From contig NC_084789.1 of NCBI RefSeq assembly GCF_028858725.1, positions 42,245,094 to 42,309,093 of the forward strand: a DNA stretch of 64,000 nt, given 5' to 3'. The first letter of the stretch is position 1; each line of letters starts with the position of its first letter. The notes below the pieces were generated by a model. The model was not told the DNA's origin. It made no database searches and saw only the letters and a list, made by a program, of their open reading frames with translations. Source of the DNA: Colius striatus (taxonomy: Eukaryota; Chordata; Aves; Coliiformes; Coliidae). Made by a program: the position numbers and the translations under genes. Positions 31,401 through 44,000 of the stretch are shown here, one piece after another.

Positions 31401-34190
31401 ACTTCTGGGGTCCCATCCCACTTCTGGGGTCCCATCCCACCCCTGAGGTCCCATCCCACCCCTGGGGACTCATCCCACCCCTGTGGTTCCATCCCATCCC
31501 ACCCCTGGGGTCCCATGCCATCCCACCCCTGGGGTCCCATCCCATCCCACCCCTAGGGTCCCATCCCATCCCAACCCTGGGGTCCCAGCCAGTCCCATCC
31601 CATCCCATGTCACCCCTGGGGTCCCATCCCAACCCTGGGGTCCCAGCCAGTCCCATCCCATCCCACCCCTGAGGTCCCATCCCACCCCTGGGGTCCCATC
31701 CCATCCCTTCCCATCCCACCTCTGGGGTCCCATCCCACCTCTGGGGTCCCATCCCAACCCTGGGGTCCCATCCAGTCCCATCCAATCCCATCACATCCCA
31801 CCCCTGGCGTCCCATCCCATCCCACCCCTGAGGTCCCATCCCACCCCTGGGGTCCCATCCCATCCCTTCCCATCCCCTCTCTGGGGTCCCATCCCACCTC
31901 TGGGGTCCCATCCCACCCCTGGGGTCCCATCCAGTCCCATCCCACCCCTGGGGTCCCATCCCACCCCTGGGGTCCCATCACATCCCATCCCACCCCTAGG
32001 CTCCCATCCAGTCCCATGCCATCCCACCCCTGGTGTCCCATCCCATCCCACCCCTGGGGTCCCATCCCATCCCAACCCTGGAGACCCATCCCACCCCTGA
32101 AGTCCTATCCCTGGGGTCCCATCCCAACCTCAGGGTCCCGTCCCACCCCTGGGGTCGCATCCCACCCCTGCGGTCCCATCCCAGTATCATCCCACCCCTA
32201 GATTCCCATCCCAGTCCTATCCCATCCCACTCCTGAGGTCCCACCCCTGGGGTCCCATCCCATCCCATCCCTGAAGACTCATCCCACCCCTGGGGTCCCA
32301 TCCAGTCCCATCCCACCCCACCCCTGGGGTCCCATCCCACCCCTGAGGTCCCATCCTACCCCTGGAGTCCCATCCCATCCCACCCCTGGGGTCCCATCCC
32401 ATCCCAACCCTGGGTCCCACCCCTGGGGTCCCATCCCACCCCTGGGGTCCCATCCCACCCCTGAAGTCCCATCCCTGGGGTCCCATCGCAACCTCAGGGT
32501 CCCATCCCACCCCTGGGGTCCCATCCCATCCCAGCCCTGGGGTCCCATCCCATCCCAGCCCTGGGGTCCCTTCCCACCCCTGGGGTCCCTTCCCACCCCT
32601 GGGGTCCCATCCCAACCCTGGAGTCCCATCCCACCCCTGAAGTCCCATCCCTGGGGTCCCATCCCAACCTCAGGGTCCCATCTCACCCCTGGGGTTCCAC
32701 CCCTGAGGTCCCATCCCACCCCTGGGGTCCCATCCCACCCCTGGGGTCCCATCCCACCCCTGGGGTCCCTTCCCACCCCTGGGGTCCCATCCCAACCCTG
32801 GAGTCCCATCCCACCCCTGAAGTCCCATCCCTGGGGTCCCATCCCAACCTCAGGGTCCCATCTCACCCCTGGGGTTCCACCCCTGAGGTCCCATCCCAAC
32901 CGTGTTGTCCCATCCCACCCCTAGGGTCCCATCCCATCCCACCCCTGGGTACTCATCCCACGCCTAGGGATCCATCCCACCCCTGGGGTCCCATCCCATC
33001 CCACCCCTGGGGTCCCATCCCATCTCAACCCTGGGTTCCCATCCAGTCCCATCCCATCCCATCCCATCCCTGAAGACTCATCCCACCCCTGGGGTCCCAT
33101 CCAGTCCCATCCCACCCCACCCCTGGGGTCCCATCCCACCCCTGAGGTCCCATCCTACCCCTGGAGTCCCATCCCACCCCTGGGGTCCCATCCCATCCCA
33201 ACCCTGGGTCCCACCCCTGGGGTCCCATCCCACCCCTGAAGTCCCATCCCTGGGGTCCCATCGCAACCTCAGGGTCCCATCCCAACCCTGGGGTCCCATC
33301 CCATCCCAACCCTGGGGTCCCATCCCATCCCACCCCAGGGTCCCATCCCATCCCAGCCCTGGGGTCCCATCCCAACCCTGGGGTCCCATCCCACCCCTGG
33401 CATCCCATCCCATCCCACCCCTGGGGTCCCATCCCACCCCTGGGGTCCCTTCCCACCCCTGGGGTCCCATCCCAACCCTGGAGTCCCATCCCACCCCTGA
33501 AGTCCCATCCCTGGTGTCCCATCCCAACCTCAGGGTCCCATCTCACCCCTGGGGTTCCACCCCTGAGGTCCCATCCCAACCGTGTTGTCCCATCCCACCC
33601 CTAGGGTCCCATCCCATCCCACCCCTGGGTACTCATCCCACGCCTAGGGATCCATCCCACCCCTGGGGTCCCATCCCATCCCACCCCTGGGGTCCCATCC
33701 CATCTCAACCCTGGGTTCCCATCCAGTCCCATCCCATCCCATCCCACCCCTGGGGACCCATCCAGTCCCATCCCACCCCTGGGGACCCATCCAGTCCCAT
33801 CCCACCCCTGGGGACCCATCCAGTCCCATCCCACCCCTGGGGTCCCATCCCATCCCATCCCACCGCTCGGGTCCCATCTCACCCCTGGGGTCCCATCTCA
33901 CCCCTGGGGTCCCATCCCACACTTGGGGACTCATCCCACCCCTGGAGTCCCATCTCATCCCATCCCATCCCACCCCTGGCGTCCCATCCCATCCCAACCC
34001 TTGGCTCCCATCCAGTCCCATCCCATCCCACCCCTGGTGTCCCATCCCTTCCCACGCCTGCGGTCCCATCACATCCCATCCCAACACTGGGGTCCTATCC
34101 AGTCCCATCCAATCCCACCCCTGGGGTCCCATCCCATCCCACCCCTGGGGTCCCGTCCCACCCCTGGGGTCCCGTCCCAGCCCTTGGTGC
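28431..34190. repeat. Large minisatellite GGGGTCCCATCCCACCCCTG, 5.8 kb
   Basis: Hundreds of ~20-25 base units of GGGGTCCCATCCC(ATCCC)ACCCCTG fill the GPT intron between 27894 and 34201. At about 29785-29990 the strand of the units flips for some 200 bases (GGGACCCCAGGGGTGGGATG) and then returns. The sequence is CpG-poor. Both strands give long open frames such as [14 protein letters not shown], which are not genes. Confidence 0.95.
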
Positions 34191-34200
34191 CGCAGGGTAC

Positions 34201-34444
34201 CGGTGGGGTTGCCAGGGTTGATGATGCACAGCACCCGTGGGCAGCAGTGCCGGCGGACCTCGGCCAGTGCCCGCCGCAGCTCACTCAGCGCCAGTGCCCA
34301 GCACCGTTCCTCGTCCAGGTAGTAGCCGAGCTGCACGGCCCCCAGCTCGGCGATGGTGGCCGAGTACAGCAGGTACTGCAGGATGGGCATCAGCACCCGC
34401 GTGCGAGAGGGCGCCGAGCCCGTCACCAGCAGCTTCAGGATTGT
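34201..34444 (-). CDS. GPT: GPT exon, intact copy (NPGNPTG motif)
   Basis: A 244-base minus-strand exon between CATGCCTGTGCCCTCAG and a weak donor, GTACCCTG. It opens with [20 protein letters not shown], continues [20 protein letters not shown], and closes [10 protein letters not shown]. Human GPT reads LKLLVAGEGHTRTGVLIP, LYSATLAELGAVQVNYYLDE and [10 protein letters not shown]. The Asn of NPTG is a conserved substrate- and cofactor-site residue of this aminotransferase class. The frame is open. It splices in phase to 27894. Exons for the N-terminal half are absent to the right, where another minisatellite and a second copy of this exon follow. Confidence 0.9.
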
Positions 34445-34449
34445 CTGAG

Positions 34450-36250
34450 GGCACAGGCATGGCATGATGGAGGGCGACGGGGGGCTGCGGACACGATGGG
34501 GGGGGGGACACGGGGATGGTGACAGGAGAAGGGGGTGGTGAGGTGCACAGTGTGAGCACAGGGATGGTGATGGTACACGGGGGGGTGAGGGGACATGCGG
34601 CTGGTGAGGGGATACGGGGGTGGTGAGGGGAGAAGGGGCTGGTGAGGAGACACGGGGGGGTGAGGGGACATTAGGCAGGTGAGGGAACACGGGGATGGCG
34701 AGGGTACACGGGGGTGGTGAGGGCACGCGGGGGAGGTGAGGGGACACGGGCGGGTCAGGGTACAAGGAGTTGGTGAGGGGACATTGGGCAGGTGAGGGGT
34801 CACGGGGCTGGTGAGGGGTCACGGGGCTGGTGAGGGGTCACGGGGCTGGTGAGGGGACAAGGGGATGGTGAGGGGAGAAGGGGATGTTGAGGGGAAAAGG
34901 GGGTGGTGAGGGGACATGGGGTAGGTGAGGGGCCACGGGGCTGGTGAGGGGACACAGGGCTGGTGAAGGGACACGGGGATGGTGAGGGGACAAGGGAGTG
35001 GTGAGGGGAGAACGGTATGGTGAATGGACACGGGGATGGTGAGGGGACAAGGGGATGGTGACGGGTACAGTGTGGGTACAGGGATGGTGAGGGGAGATGG
35101 CGAGGGGAGATGGGGATGGTGAGGGGAGATGGGGATGGCGAGGGGACATGGGACTGGTGAGGGGACACAGCGGGTGGTGAGGGGAGATGGGGATGGTGAG
35201 GGGACAAGGGGGTGGTGACGGGGCGCGGGGCAGGTGGGGGGACACGGGGGTGGTGATGGGACACGGGGATGGTGAGTGGAGAAGGGGATGGTGAGGGGAC
35301 ACGGGGATGGTGAGGGGACATGGTATGGGCACAGGGATGGTGTGGGACACTGTACATGGACAATGAGGGGACATTGTGTGTGCACAGGGATGGTGTGGAG
35401 CACGGTGTGGGCACAGGGATGGTGTGGGACACTGTTTGTACATGGACAATGAGGGGACATTGTGTGGGCATAGGGATGGTGAGGGACATGGTGTCGGCAC
35501 AGGGATGGTGTGGGACATGGTGTGGGCACATTGATAGTGAGGGGACACAGTGTGGGCATAGGTAAGGTGGGGGGACACAGTGTGGGCACAGGGACAATGA
35601 GGGGACACGGTGTAGGTACAGGGACAATGAGGGGACACGGTGTGGGTACAGGGATGGTGAGGGGACATGGTGTCGGGGCTCAGGGATGGTGGGGGGACAC
35701 AGTGTGGGCACAGGGATTGGGAGGGGCACAGTGTGGTCATAGGGATGGTGTGGACATGGTGTGGGTACAGGGATGGTGAGGGGACATAGTGTGGGCACAG
35801 GGATGGTGAGGGGACAGTGTGGGCACAGGGACAATGAGGGGACATGGTGTGGGCACAGGGATGGTGTCGGACATGGTGTGGGCATAATGATGGTGTGGGA
35901 CAAGGTGTGGGCACAGGGATGGTGTGGGACACGGTGCGGGCACAGGGATGGTGAGGGCACACTGTGGGCACAGGGACAATGAGGGGACACGGTGTGGGCA
36001 CAGGGATGGTGAAGGGACATGGTGTGGGCATCAGGATGATGTGGGACAAGGTGTGGGCACAGCGATGGTGTGGGACATGATGTCGGTACAAGGATGGTGT
36101 GGGACACGGTGTGGGCACAGTGACAATGAGGGGACACGCTGTGGGCACAGGGATGGTGTGAGACACAGTGTGGGCACAGGGGAAAATAAGGGGAGACAAT
36201 GTGGGCACAGGGATGGTGAGGGGACATGATGTGGGCACAGGAACAATGAG
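34450..36250. repeat. Minisatellite GGTGAGGGGACACGGGGATG / GTGTGGGCACAGGGATGGTG
   Basis: Two sub-arrays: about 30-base units of GGTGAGGGGACACGGGGATGG (to ~35320), then GGACACGGTGTGGGCACAGGGATGGTG units. It lies 5' of the intact GPT exon on that gene's strand. The same pair of sub-arrays follows the second GPT exon copy. Confidence 0.93.
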
Positions 36251-39200
36251 GGTCCCATCCCAGTCTCATCCCACCCCTGGAGTCCCATCCCAGTCCTATC
36301 CCATCCCACCCCTGGGGTCCTATCCCATCCCAACCCTGGGGTCCGATCCAGTCCCATCCCATCCCATTCCATCCCACCCCTGGGGTCCCATCCCACGCCT
36401 AGGGACCCATCCGAGCCCTGGGGTCGCATCCAGTCCCATCCCACCACTGGGGTCCCATCCCACCCCTGGGGACTCATCCCACCCCTGGGGTCCCATTCCA
36501 TCCCATCCCAACCCTTGGGTCCCATTCCATCCCATCCCAACCCTTGGGTCCCACCCCAACCCTGGGGTCCCATCCCACCCCAACCCTGGGGTCGCATCCA
36601 ATCCCAACCCTGGGGTCCCATCCCACCCCTGATGTCCCATCCCACCCCTGGGGTCCCATCCCATCCCACCCCTGAAGACTCATCCCACCCCTGGGTTCCC
36701 ATCCCATCCCACCACACCCCTGGGTTCCCATCCCATCCCACCATACCCCTGCGGTCCCATCCCATCCCACCCCTGGGGTCTCATCCCATCCCACCCCTGG
36801 GGACTCATCCCACCCCTGGGGTCCCATCCCATCCCAACCCTGGGGTCCCATCCCACCTCTGAGGTCGCATCCCACCCCTGCGATCCCATCCCATCCCACC
36901 CCTGGGGACTCATCCCATCCCATCCCACCCCACCCCTGGGGTCCCATCCCACCCCTGGGGTCCCATCCCACCCCTGGGATCCCATCCCATTCCATCCCAT
37001 CCCACCCCTAGGGTCCCCTCCCATCCCACCCCTGGGGTCCCATCCAAACTCTGGAGTCCCATCCAGTCCCATCCAATCCCATCCCATCCCACCCCTGGTG
37101 TCCCATCCCATCCCACCCCTGGGGACTCATCCCACCCCTGGGGTCCCATCACATCCCATTCCACCCCTAGGGTCCCATGCCATCCCACCCCTGGGGTCCC
37201 ATCCCATCCCATCCCACCCCTAGGGTCCCATCCCATCCCACCCCTGGGGTCCCATCCCATCCCAACCCTGGGGTCCCAGCCAGTCCCATCCCATCTCACC
37301 CCTGAGGTCCCATCCCACCCCTGGGGTCCCATCCCATCCCTTCCCATCCCACTACTGGGGACTCATTCCCCCTCTGGGGTCCCATCCCAACCCTGGGGTC
37401 CCATCCAGTCCCATCCAATCCCATCCCATCCAACCCCTGGGGTTCCATCCCATCCCACCCCTGGTGTCCCATCCAGTCTCATCCCACCCCTGTGGTCCCA
37501 TCCCACACCTGAGGTCCCATCCCACCCCTGGGGTCCCATTCAGTCTCATCCCACCCCTGAGGTCCCATCCCACCCCTGAGGTCCCATCCAGTCCTCTCCC
37601 ACCCCTGGGGTCCCATCCAGTCCCATCCCACCCCTGGGATGCCATCCCATCCCACCCCTGGGATCCCATCCCATCCCACCCCTGGGGTCCCATCCCATCC
37701 CACCCCTAGGGTCCCATCCCAACCCTGGGGTCCCATCCAGTCCCATCCCATCCCATCTCACCCCTGGGGTCCCATCCCATCCCAACCCTGGGGTCCCAGC
37801 CAGTCCCATCCCATCTCACCCCTGGGGTCCCATCCCAATCTCATCCCACCCCTGGATTCCCATCCCAGTCCTATCCCATCCCACTCCTGAGGTCCCACCC
37901 CTGGGGTCCCATCCCAACCCTGGGGTCCCATCCCATCCCACCCCTGGGGTCCCATCCCACCCCTGAGGTCCCATCCTACCCCTGGGGTCCCATCCCATCC
38001 CACCCATGCGGTCCCATCCCATCCCAACCCTGGGTCCCACCCCTGGGGTCCCATCCCACCCCTGAAGTCCCATCCCTGGGGTCCCATCCCAACCTCAGGG
38101 TCCCATCCCACCCCTGGGGTCCCACCCCATCCCACCCTTAGGGTCCCATCCCATCCCACCCCTGCGGTCCCATCCCAAACCTGGGGTCCCAGCCAGTCCC
38201 ATCCCACCCACCCCTGGGGTCCCATCCCATCCATCCCATCCCACCCCTACGGTCCCCTCCCATCCCACCCCTGGGGTCCCATTCCATCCCCTCCCATCCC
38301 ACCCCTGGGGTCCCATCTCAACTCTGAGGTCCCATCCAATCCCATCCCATCCCACCCCTGGTGTCCCATCCCATCCCACCCCTGGGGACTCATCCCACCC
38401 CTGGGGTCCCATCACATCCCATCCCACCCCTAGGGTCCCATCCCATCCCAACCCTGGGGTCCCATCCAGTCCCATCCCATCCCACCCCTGGGGTCCCATC
38501 CCATCCCACTCCTGGGGTCCCATCCCATCCCAACCCTGGGGTCCCAGCCAGTCCCATCCCATCCCACCCCTGGGGTCCCATCCCATCTCACCCCTGAGGT
38601 CCCATCCCACCTCTGGGGTCCCATCCCATCCCACCCCTGGGGTCCTATCCCAACCCTGGGGTCCCATCCCATCCCAACCCTGGAGTCCCATCTCTGGGGT
38701 CCCATCCCAACCTCAGGGTCCCATCCCACCCCTGGGGTTCCACCCCTGGGGTCCCATCCAAACCCTGGGGTACCATCCAGTCCCATCCAATCCCATTCCA
38801 TCCCACCCCTGGGGTCTCATCCCACCCCTGACGTCCCATCCCAACCCTGGGGTGCCATCCCATCCCACCCCTGGGGACTCATCCCACCCCTGCCGTCCTA
38901 TCCCATTCCATCCCGTCCCACCCCTGGAGTCCCATCCAGTCCCATCCCACCCCTGGGGTCCCATCCAGTCCCATCCCACCCCTGGGTCCCATCCAGTCCC
39001 ACCCCTGAGGTCCCATCCCATCTCATCCCACCCATGGGGTCCCATCCCACCCCTGGGGTCCCATCCCATCCCCTCGCATCCCACCCCTAGGGACTCATCC
39101 CACCGCTGGGGTCCCATCCCATCTCATCCCTCCCCTGTGGTCCCATCCCAACCCTGGGGTCCCATCCCATCCCACCCCTGGGGTCCCATCCGACCCCTGG

Positions 39201-40805
39201 GGACTCATCCCACCCCTGGGGTCCCATCCTAGTCTCATCCCACCCCTGGAGTCCCATCCCAGTCCTATACCATCCCATTCCATCCCATCCCACCCCTGGG
39301 GTCCCATCCTATCCCACCCCTGGGATCCCATCCCATTACATCCCATCCCACCCCTGGGTCGCATCCCATCCCAACCCTGGGTTCCCATCCAGTCCCATCC
39401 CAACCCTGGGGTCCCATCCCACCCCTGGGATCCCATCCCATCCCACCCCTGGGCACCCATCCCAACCCTGGGGTCCAATCCAGTCCCATGCCATCCCACC
39501 CCTGGGGTCCCATCCCATCCCACCCCACCCCTGGGGTCCCATTCCATTCCACCCCTGAAGACTCATCACACTCCTGGGGACCCATCCCACCCCTGGGGTC
39601 CCATCCCATCCCAACCCTGGGGTCCCATCCAGTCGCATCCCATCCCACCCCTGGGGTCCCATCCCACCCCTGGGGTCCCATCCCACCCCTGGGGTCCCAT
39701 CCCATTACCCCCTGAGGACTCATCCCAACCCTGGGGTCCCATCCCATCCAACCCTGGTGTCCCATCCAGTCCCATCCCAGCCCTAAGGTCCCATCCCACC
39801 CCTGGGGTCCCATCCAGTCCCATCCCACCCCTGGGGTCCCATCCCACCCCTGGGATCCCATTCCATCCCACCCCTGGGGTCCCATCCCACCCCTGAACAC
39901 TCATCCCACCCCTGGGGTCCCATCCCATCCCACCCCTGGGGTCCCATCCCATCCCACCCCTGGGGTCCCATCCAGTCCTATCCCATCCCACCCCTGGGGT
40001 CCCATCCCATCCCACCACTGAAGTCCCATCCCTGGGGTCCGATCCCAACCTCAGGGTCCCATCCCAACCCTGGGGTCCCATCCCACCCCTGGGAACTCAT
40101 CCCACCCCTGGGGTCCCATCCCAACCCATCCAATCCCATCCCACCTCTTGGGACCCATCCCATCCCAACCCTGGGTTCCCATCCCGTCCCATCCGAACCC
40201 TGGGGTCCCATCGCATTCCACCCCTGGGGTCCCATCCAGTACCATCCCATCCCATCCCTGGGGTCCCATCCCATCCCTGGGGTCCCATCCCATCCCATCC
40301 CTGGAGTCCCGACTCATCCCACCCCTGGAGTCCCATCTCATCCCATCCCATCCCACCCCTGGGGTCCTATCCAGTCCCATCCAATCCCAACCCTGGGGTC
40401 CCATCCCATCCCACCGCTGGGGACTCATCCCACCCCTGGAGTCCCATCTCATCCCATCCCATCCCACCCCTGGGGTCCCATCCCATCCCAACCCTGGGGT
40501 CCTATCCAGTCCCATCCAATCGCACCCCTGGGGTCCCGTCCCACCCCTGGGGTCCCATCCCATCCCTTTCCATCCCACCTCTGGGGACTCATCCCACCTC
40601 TGGGGACTCATCCCAACCCTGGGGTCCCATCCAGTCCCATCCAATCCCATCCCATCCCACCCCTGGCGTCCCATCCCATCCCACCCCTGGGGTCCCATCC
40701 CACCCCTGGGGACTCATCCCATCCCACCCCTGGGGTCCCATCCCATCCCACCCCTGGGGTCCCATCCCATTCCACCCCTGGATTTCCCGTCCCACCCCTG
40801 GGGTC
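36251..40805. repeat. Second block of the GGGGTCCCATCCCACCCCTG minisatellite
   Basis: Same unit as 28431-34190, 4.5 kb, lying on the 3' side (in gene sense) of the second GPT exon copy. Its position relative to the exon is the same as in the first block, showing that exon and flanking repeats duplicated together. Confidence 0.95.
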
Positions 40806-40834
40806 CCGTCCCAGCCCTTGGTGCCGCCGGGTAC

Positions 40835-41077
40835 CGGTGGGGTTGCCAGGGTTGATGATGCACAGCACCCGTGGGCAGCAGTGCCGGCGGCCCTCGGCCA
40901 GCGCCCGCCGCAGCTCACTCAGCGCCAGTGCCCAGCACCGTTCCTCGTCCAGGTAGTAGCCGAGCTGCACAGCCCCCAGCTCGGCGATGGTGGCCGAGTA
41001 CAGCGGTACTGCAGGATGGGCATCAGCACCCGCGTGCGAGAGGGCGCCGAGCCCGTCACCAGCAGCTTCAGGATTGT
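40835..41077 (-). pseudogene. GPT: GPT exon, duplicated copy with a one-base deletion
   Basis: This copy is nearly identical to 34201-34444, with only a handful of substitutions in ~244 bases, but is 243 long. One base is missing near 41003: the intact copy has CAGTACCTGCTGTAC on the minus strand and this one CAGTACCGCTGTAC. The frame is lost between ILQY and YSATIAEL. Splice sites are kept. The offset between copies is about 6.6 kb. If both exons were in one transcript the protein would be broken, so at most one can be used. Confidence 0.88.
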
Positions 41078-41089
41078 CTGAGGGCATTG

Positions 41090-44000
41090 GCATGGCATGA
41101 TGGAGGGCGACGGGGGGCTGCAGACACGATGGGGGGGGGACACGGGGATGGTGACGGGAGAAGGGGATGGTGACGGGAAAAAGGGGTGGTGAGATGACAC
41201 GGGGGGGTGAGGGGACACGGATGGTGAGGGGAGAAGGGGAGGGTGAGGGGACATGGGGCAGGTGAGGGGACGGGGGCGTGAGGGCACATGGGGGTGGTGA
41301 GGGGAGAACGGGATGGTGAGGGGAGAAGGGGATGGTGAGGGGCACGGTGTGGGCACAGGGATGGTGGGGGAGAAGGGGATGGTGAGGGTACATGGGGGTG
41401 GTGAGGGGACACAGGGATGGTGAGGGGACATGGGTCTGGTGAGGGGACACGGGGGTGGTGAGGGGAGAACGGGCTGGTGAGGGTAGAAGGTGCTGGTGAC
41501 GGGAGAAGAGGGTGGTGAGGGGCACAGTGTGAGCACAGGGATGGTGAGGGTACACGGGGGGGGGTGAGGGGCCACGGGAGTGGTGAGGGGAGAACGGTAT
41601 GGTGAGAGGACAAGGGGATGGTGACGGGTACAGTGTGGGCACAGGGATGGTGAGGGGAGATGGGGATGGCGAGGGGAGATGGGACTGGTGAGGGGACACA
41701 GCGGGTGGTGAGGGGACACGGAGTGGGCACAGGGATGGTGTGGGAAATGGTGTGGGCACAGGGACGGTGAGGGCACACAGTGTGGGCACAGGAATTGTTG
41801 GGGGACACGGTGTGGGCAGAGGGATTGTGAGGGTACACTGTGTGGGCACAAGGATGGTGTGGGACATGGTGTGGGCACAGGGACAATGAGGGGACATGGT
41901 GTGGGCACAGCGATGGTGGGGTCTCGGTGTCGGCACAGGAACAATTAGGGGACATGGTGTGGGTATAGGGATGGTGTGGGTCACGGTGTGGGCACAGGGA
42001 TGGTGTGAGACATGGTGTGGGCACAGGGATAGTGAAGGGACATGGTGTGGGCACAGGGACAGTGAGGGGACATGGTGTGGGCACAGGGATGGTGAGGGGA
42101 CATGGTGTCAGCAAAGGGACGGTGTGGGGACACAGTTTGGGCACAGGGATGGTGTGGGACATGGTGTGGGCACAGCGATGGTGGGGGCACGGTGTGGGCA
42201 CAGGGACAATGAGGGGACATAGTGTGGGCACAGGGATGGTGAGGGAACATGGTGTGGGCATAATGATGGTGTGGGACTCGCTGTGGGCACAGTGATGGTG
42301 AGGGCACGGTGTGGGCACAGGGACAATGAGGGGAAACGGTGTGGGCACAGGGATTGTGTGGGGCACGGTGTGGGCACAGGGATGGTGAGGGTACACGGGG
42401 GGGGTGAGGGGACATGGGGGAGTTGAGGGGACAAGAGGGGGGTGAGGGGACACGGGGGGTGGCGAGGGGAGAAGGGGGTGGCGAGGGGAGAAGGGGATGG
42501 TGAGGGGACTTGGGGATGGTAAGGGGACAAGGGGGTGGTTAGGGGACACGGGGATGGTGAGGGGACATGGGAGTGGTGAGGGTAGAAAGGGAGGGTGAGG
42601 GGAGAAGGGGATGGTGAGGGGACAAGGGGGTGGTGAGGGGACACAGGGATGGTGAGGGGACAAGGGCGTGGTGAGGGGACAAGGGGACGGTGAGGGGACA
42701 CGGGGCTGGTGAGGGGACACGGGGCTGGTGAGGGGAAAAGGGGCTGGTGAGGGGACACGGGGACGGTGAGGGGAGAAGGGGACGGTGACGGGAGAAGAGG
42801 TTGCTGAGGGGACATGGGGCTGGTGAGCGGACCCGGGGGGATGAGCGGACACAGGGGGGGTGAGCGGACATGGAGGGGGTGAGGGGACACGGGGGGGGTG
42901 AGGGGAGAAGGGGCTGGTTAGGGGACAAGGGGGTGGTGAGGGGAGAAGGGGATGGTGAGGGGACACGGGGGGGCTGAGGGGACATGGGAGTGGTGAGGGG
43001 AGAAGGGCTTGTTGAGCGGACACGGGGAAGGTTAGGGGACACGGGGATGGTGAGGGGAGAAGGGGATGGTGAGGGGACACAGGGGTGGTGAGGGGAGAAG
43101 GGGATGGTGAGGGGACACCGGGATGGTGAGGGGAGAAGGGGATGGTGAGGGGACACAGGGGTGGAGAGGGTACACGGGGATGGTGAGGGGCACAGTGTGG
43201 GCACAGGGATCATGAGGGGACACCGGGATGGTGAGGGGATAAGGGGGATGGTGAGTGGAGAAGGGGAGGGTGAGGGGACAAGGGGGTGGTGAGGGGACAT
43301 TGGGCAGGTGAGGGGAAAAGGGGATGGTCAGTGGACACGGGGGTGATGAGGGGACACCTGGGAGAGGAGCGGACACGGGGATGGTGAGGGGACATGGGGA
43401 TGGTGAGGGGAGAAGGGCGTGGTGAGGAGAAAAGGGGTTGGTGAGGGGACATGGGGCTGGTCAGGGGAAAGGGGGGTGGTGAGGGGACAAGGGGATGGTG
43501 AGAGGACATGGGGGTGGTGAGAGGATAAGGGCATGTTGAGGGGACACGGGGGTGGTGAGGGGAGAAGGGGATGGTGAGGGGAGTGGGCAGAAGGATGGTG
43601 TGGGACACGGTGTGGGCACAGGAATGGTGAGGGGACATGGTGTGGGGGCACAGGGATGGTGAGGGGAAACTGTGGGTATAGGGATGGTGAGGGGACACAG
43701 TGTGGGCACAGGGATGATGTGGGACATGGTGTGGGCACAGGGATGGTGAGGAGACACAGTGTGGGTACAGGTATAGTGTGGGACTTGGTGTGGGGGCACA
43801 GGGACGGTGGGGGGACACGGTGTGGGCACAGGGATGGTGAGGGCACGGTGTGAGCACAGGGACAATGGGGAGACATGGTGTCGGCACAGGGATGGTGAGG
43901 GCACAGTGTGGGCACAGGGATGGTGGGGGCACGGTGTGGGCACAGGGATGAAGAGGGCACGGTGTGGGCACAGGGACAATGAGGGGACACAGTGTGGGCA

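Noticed and set aside
41068..43080. A 670-codon minus-strand open frame and dozens of others between 28 and 46 kb
   Set aside because: They are translations of a stop-free minisatellite; several frames on both strands are open at once, and no start, splice or domain supports them.
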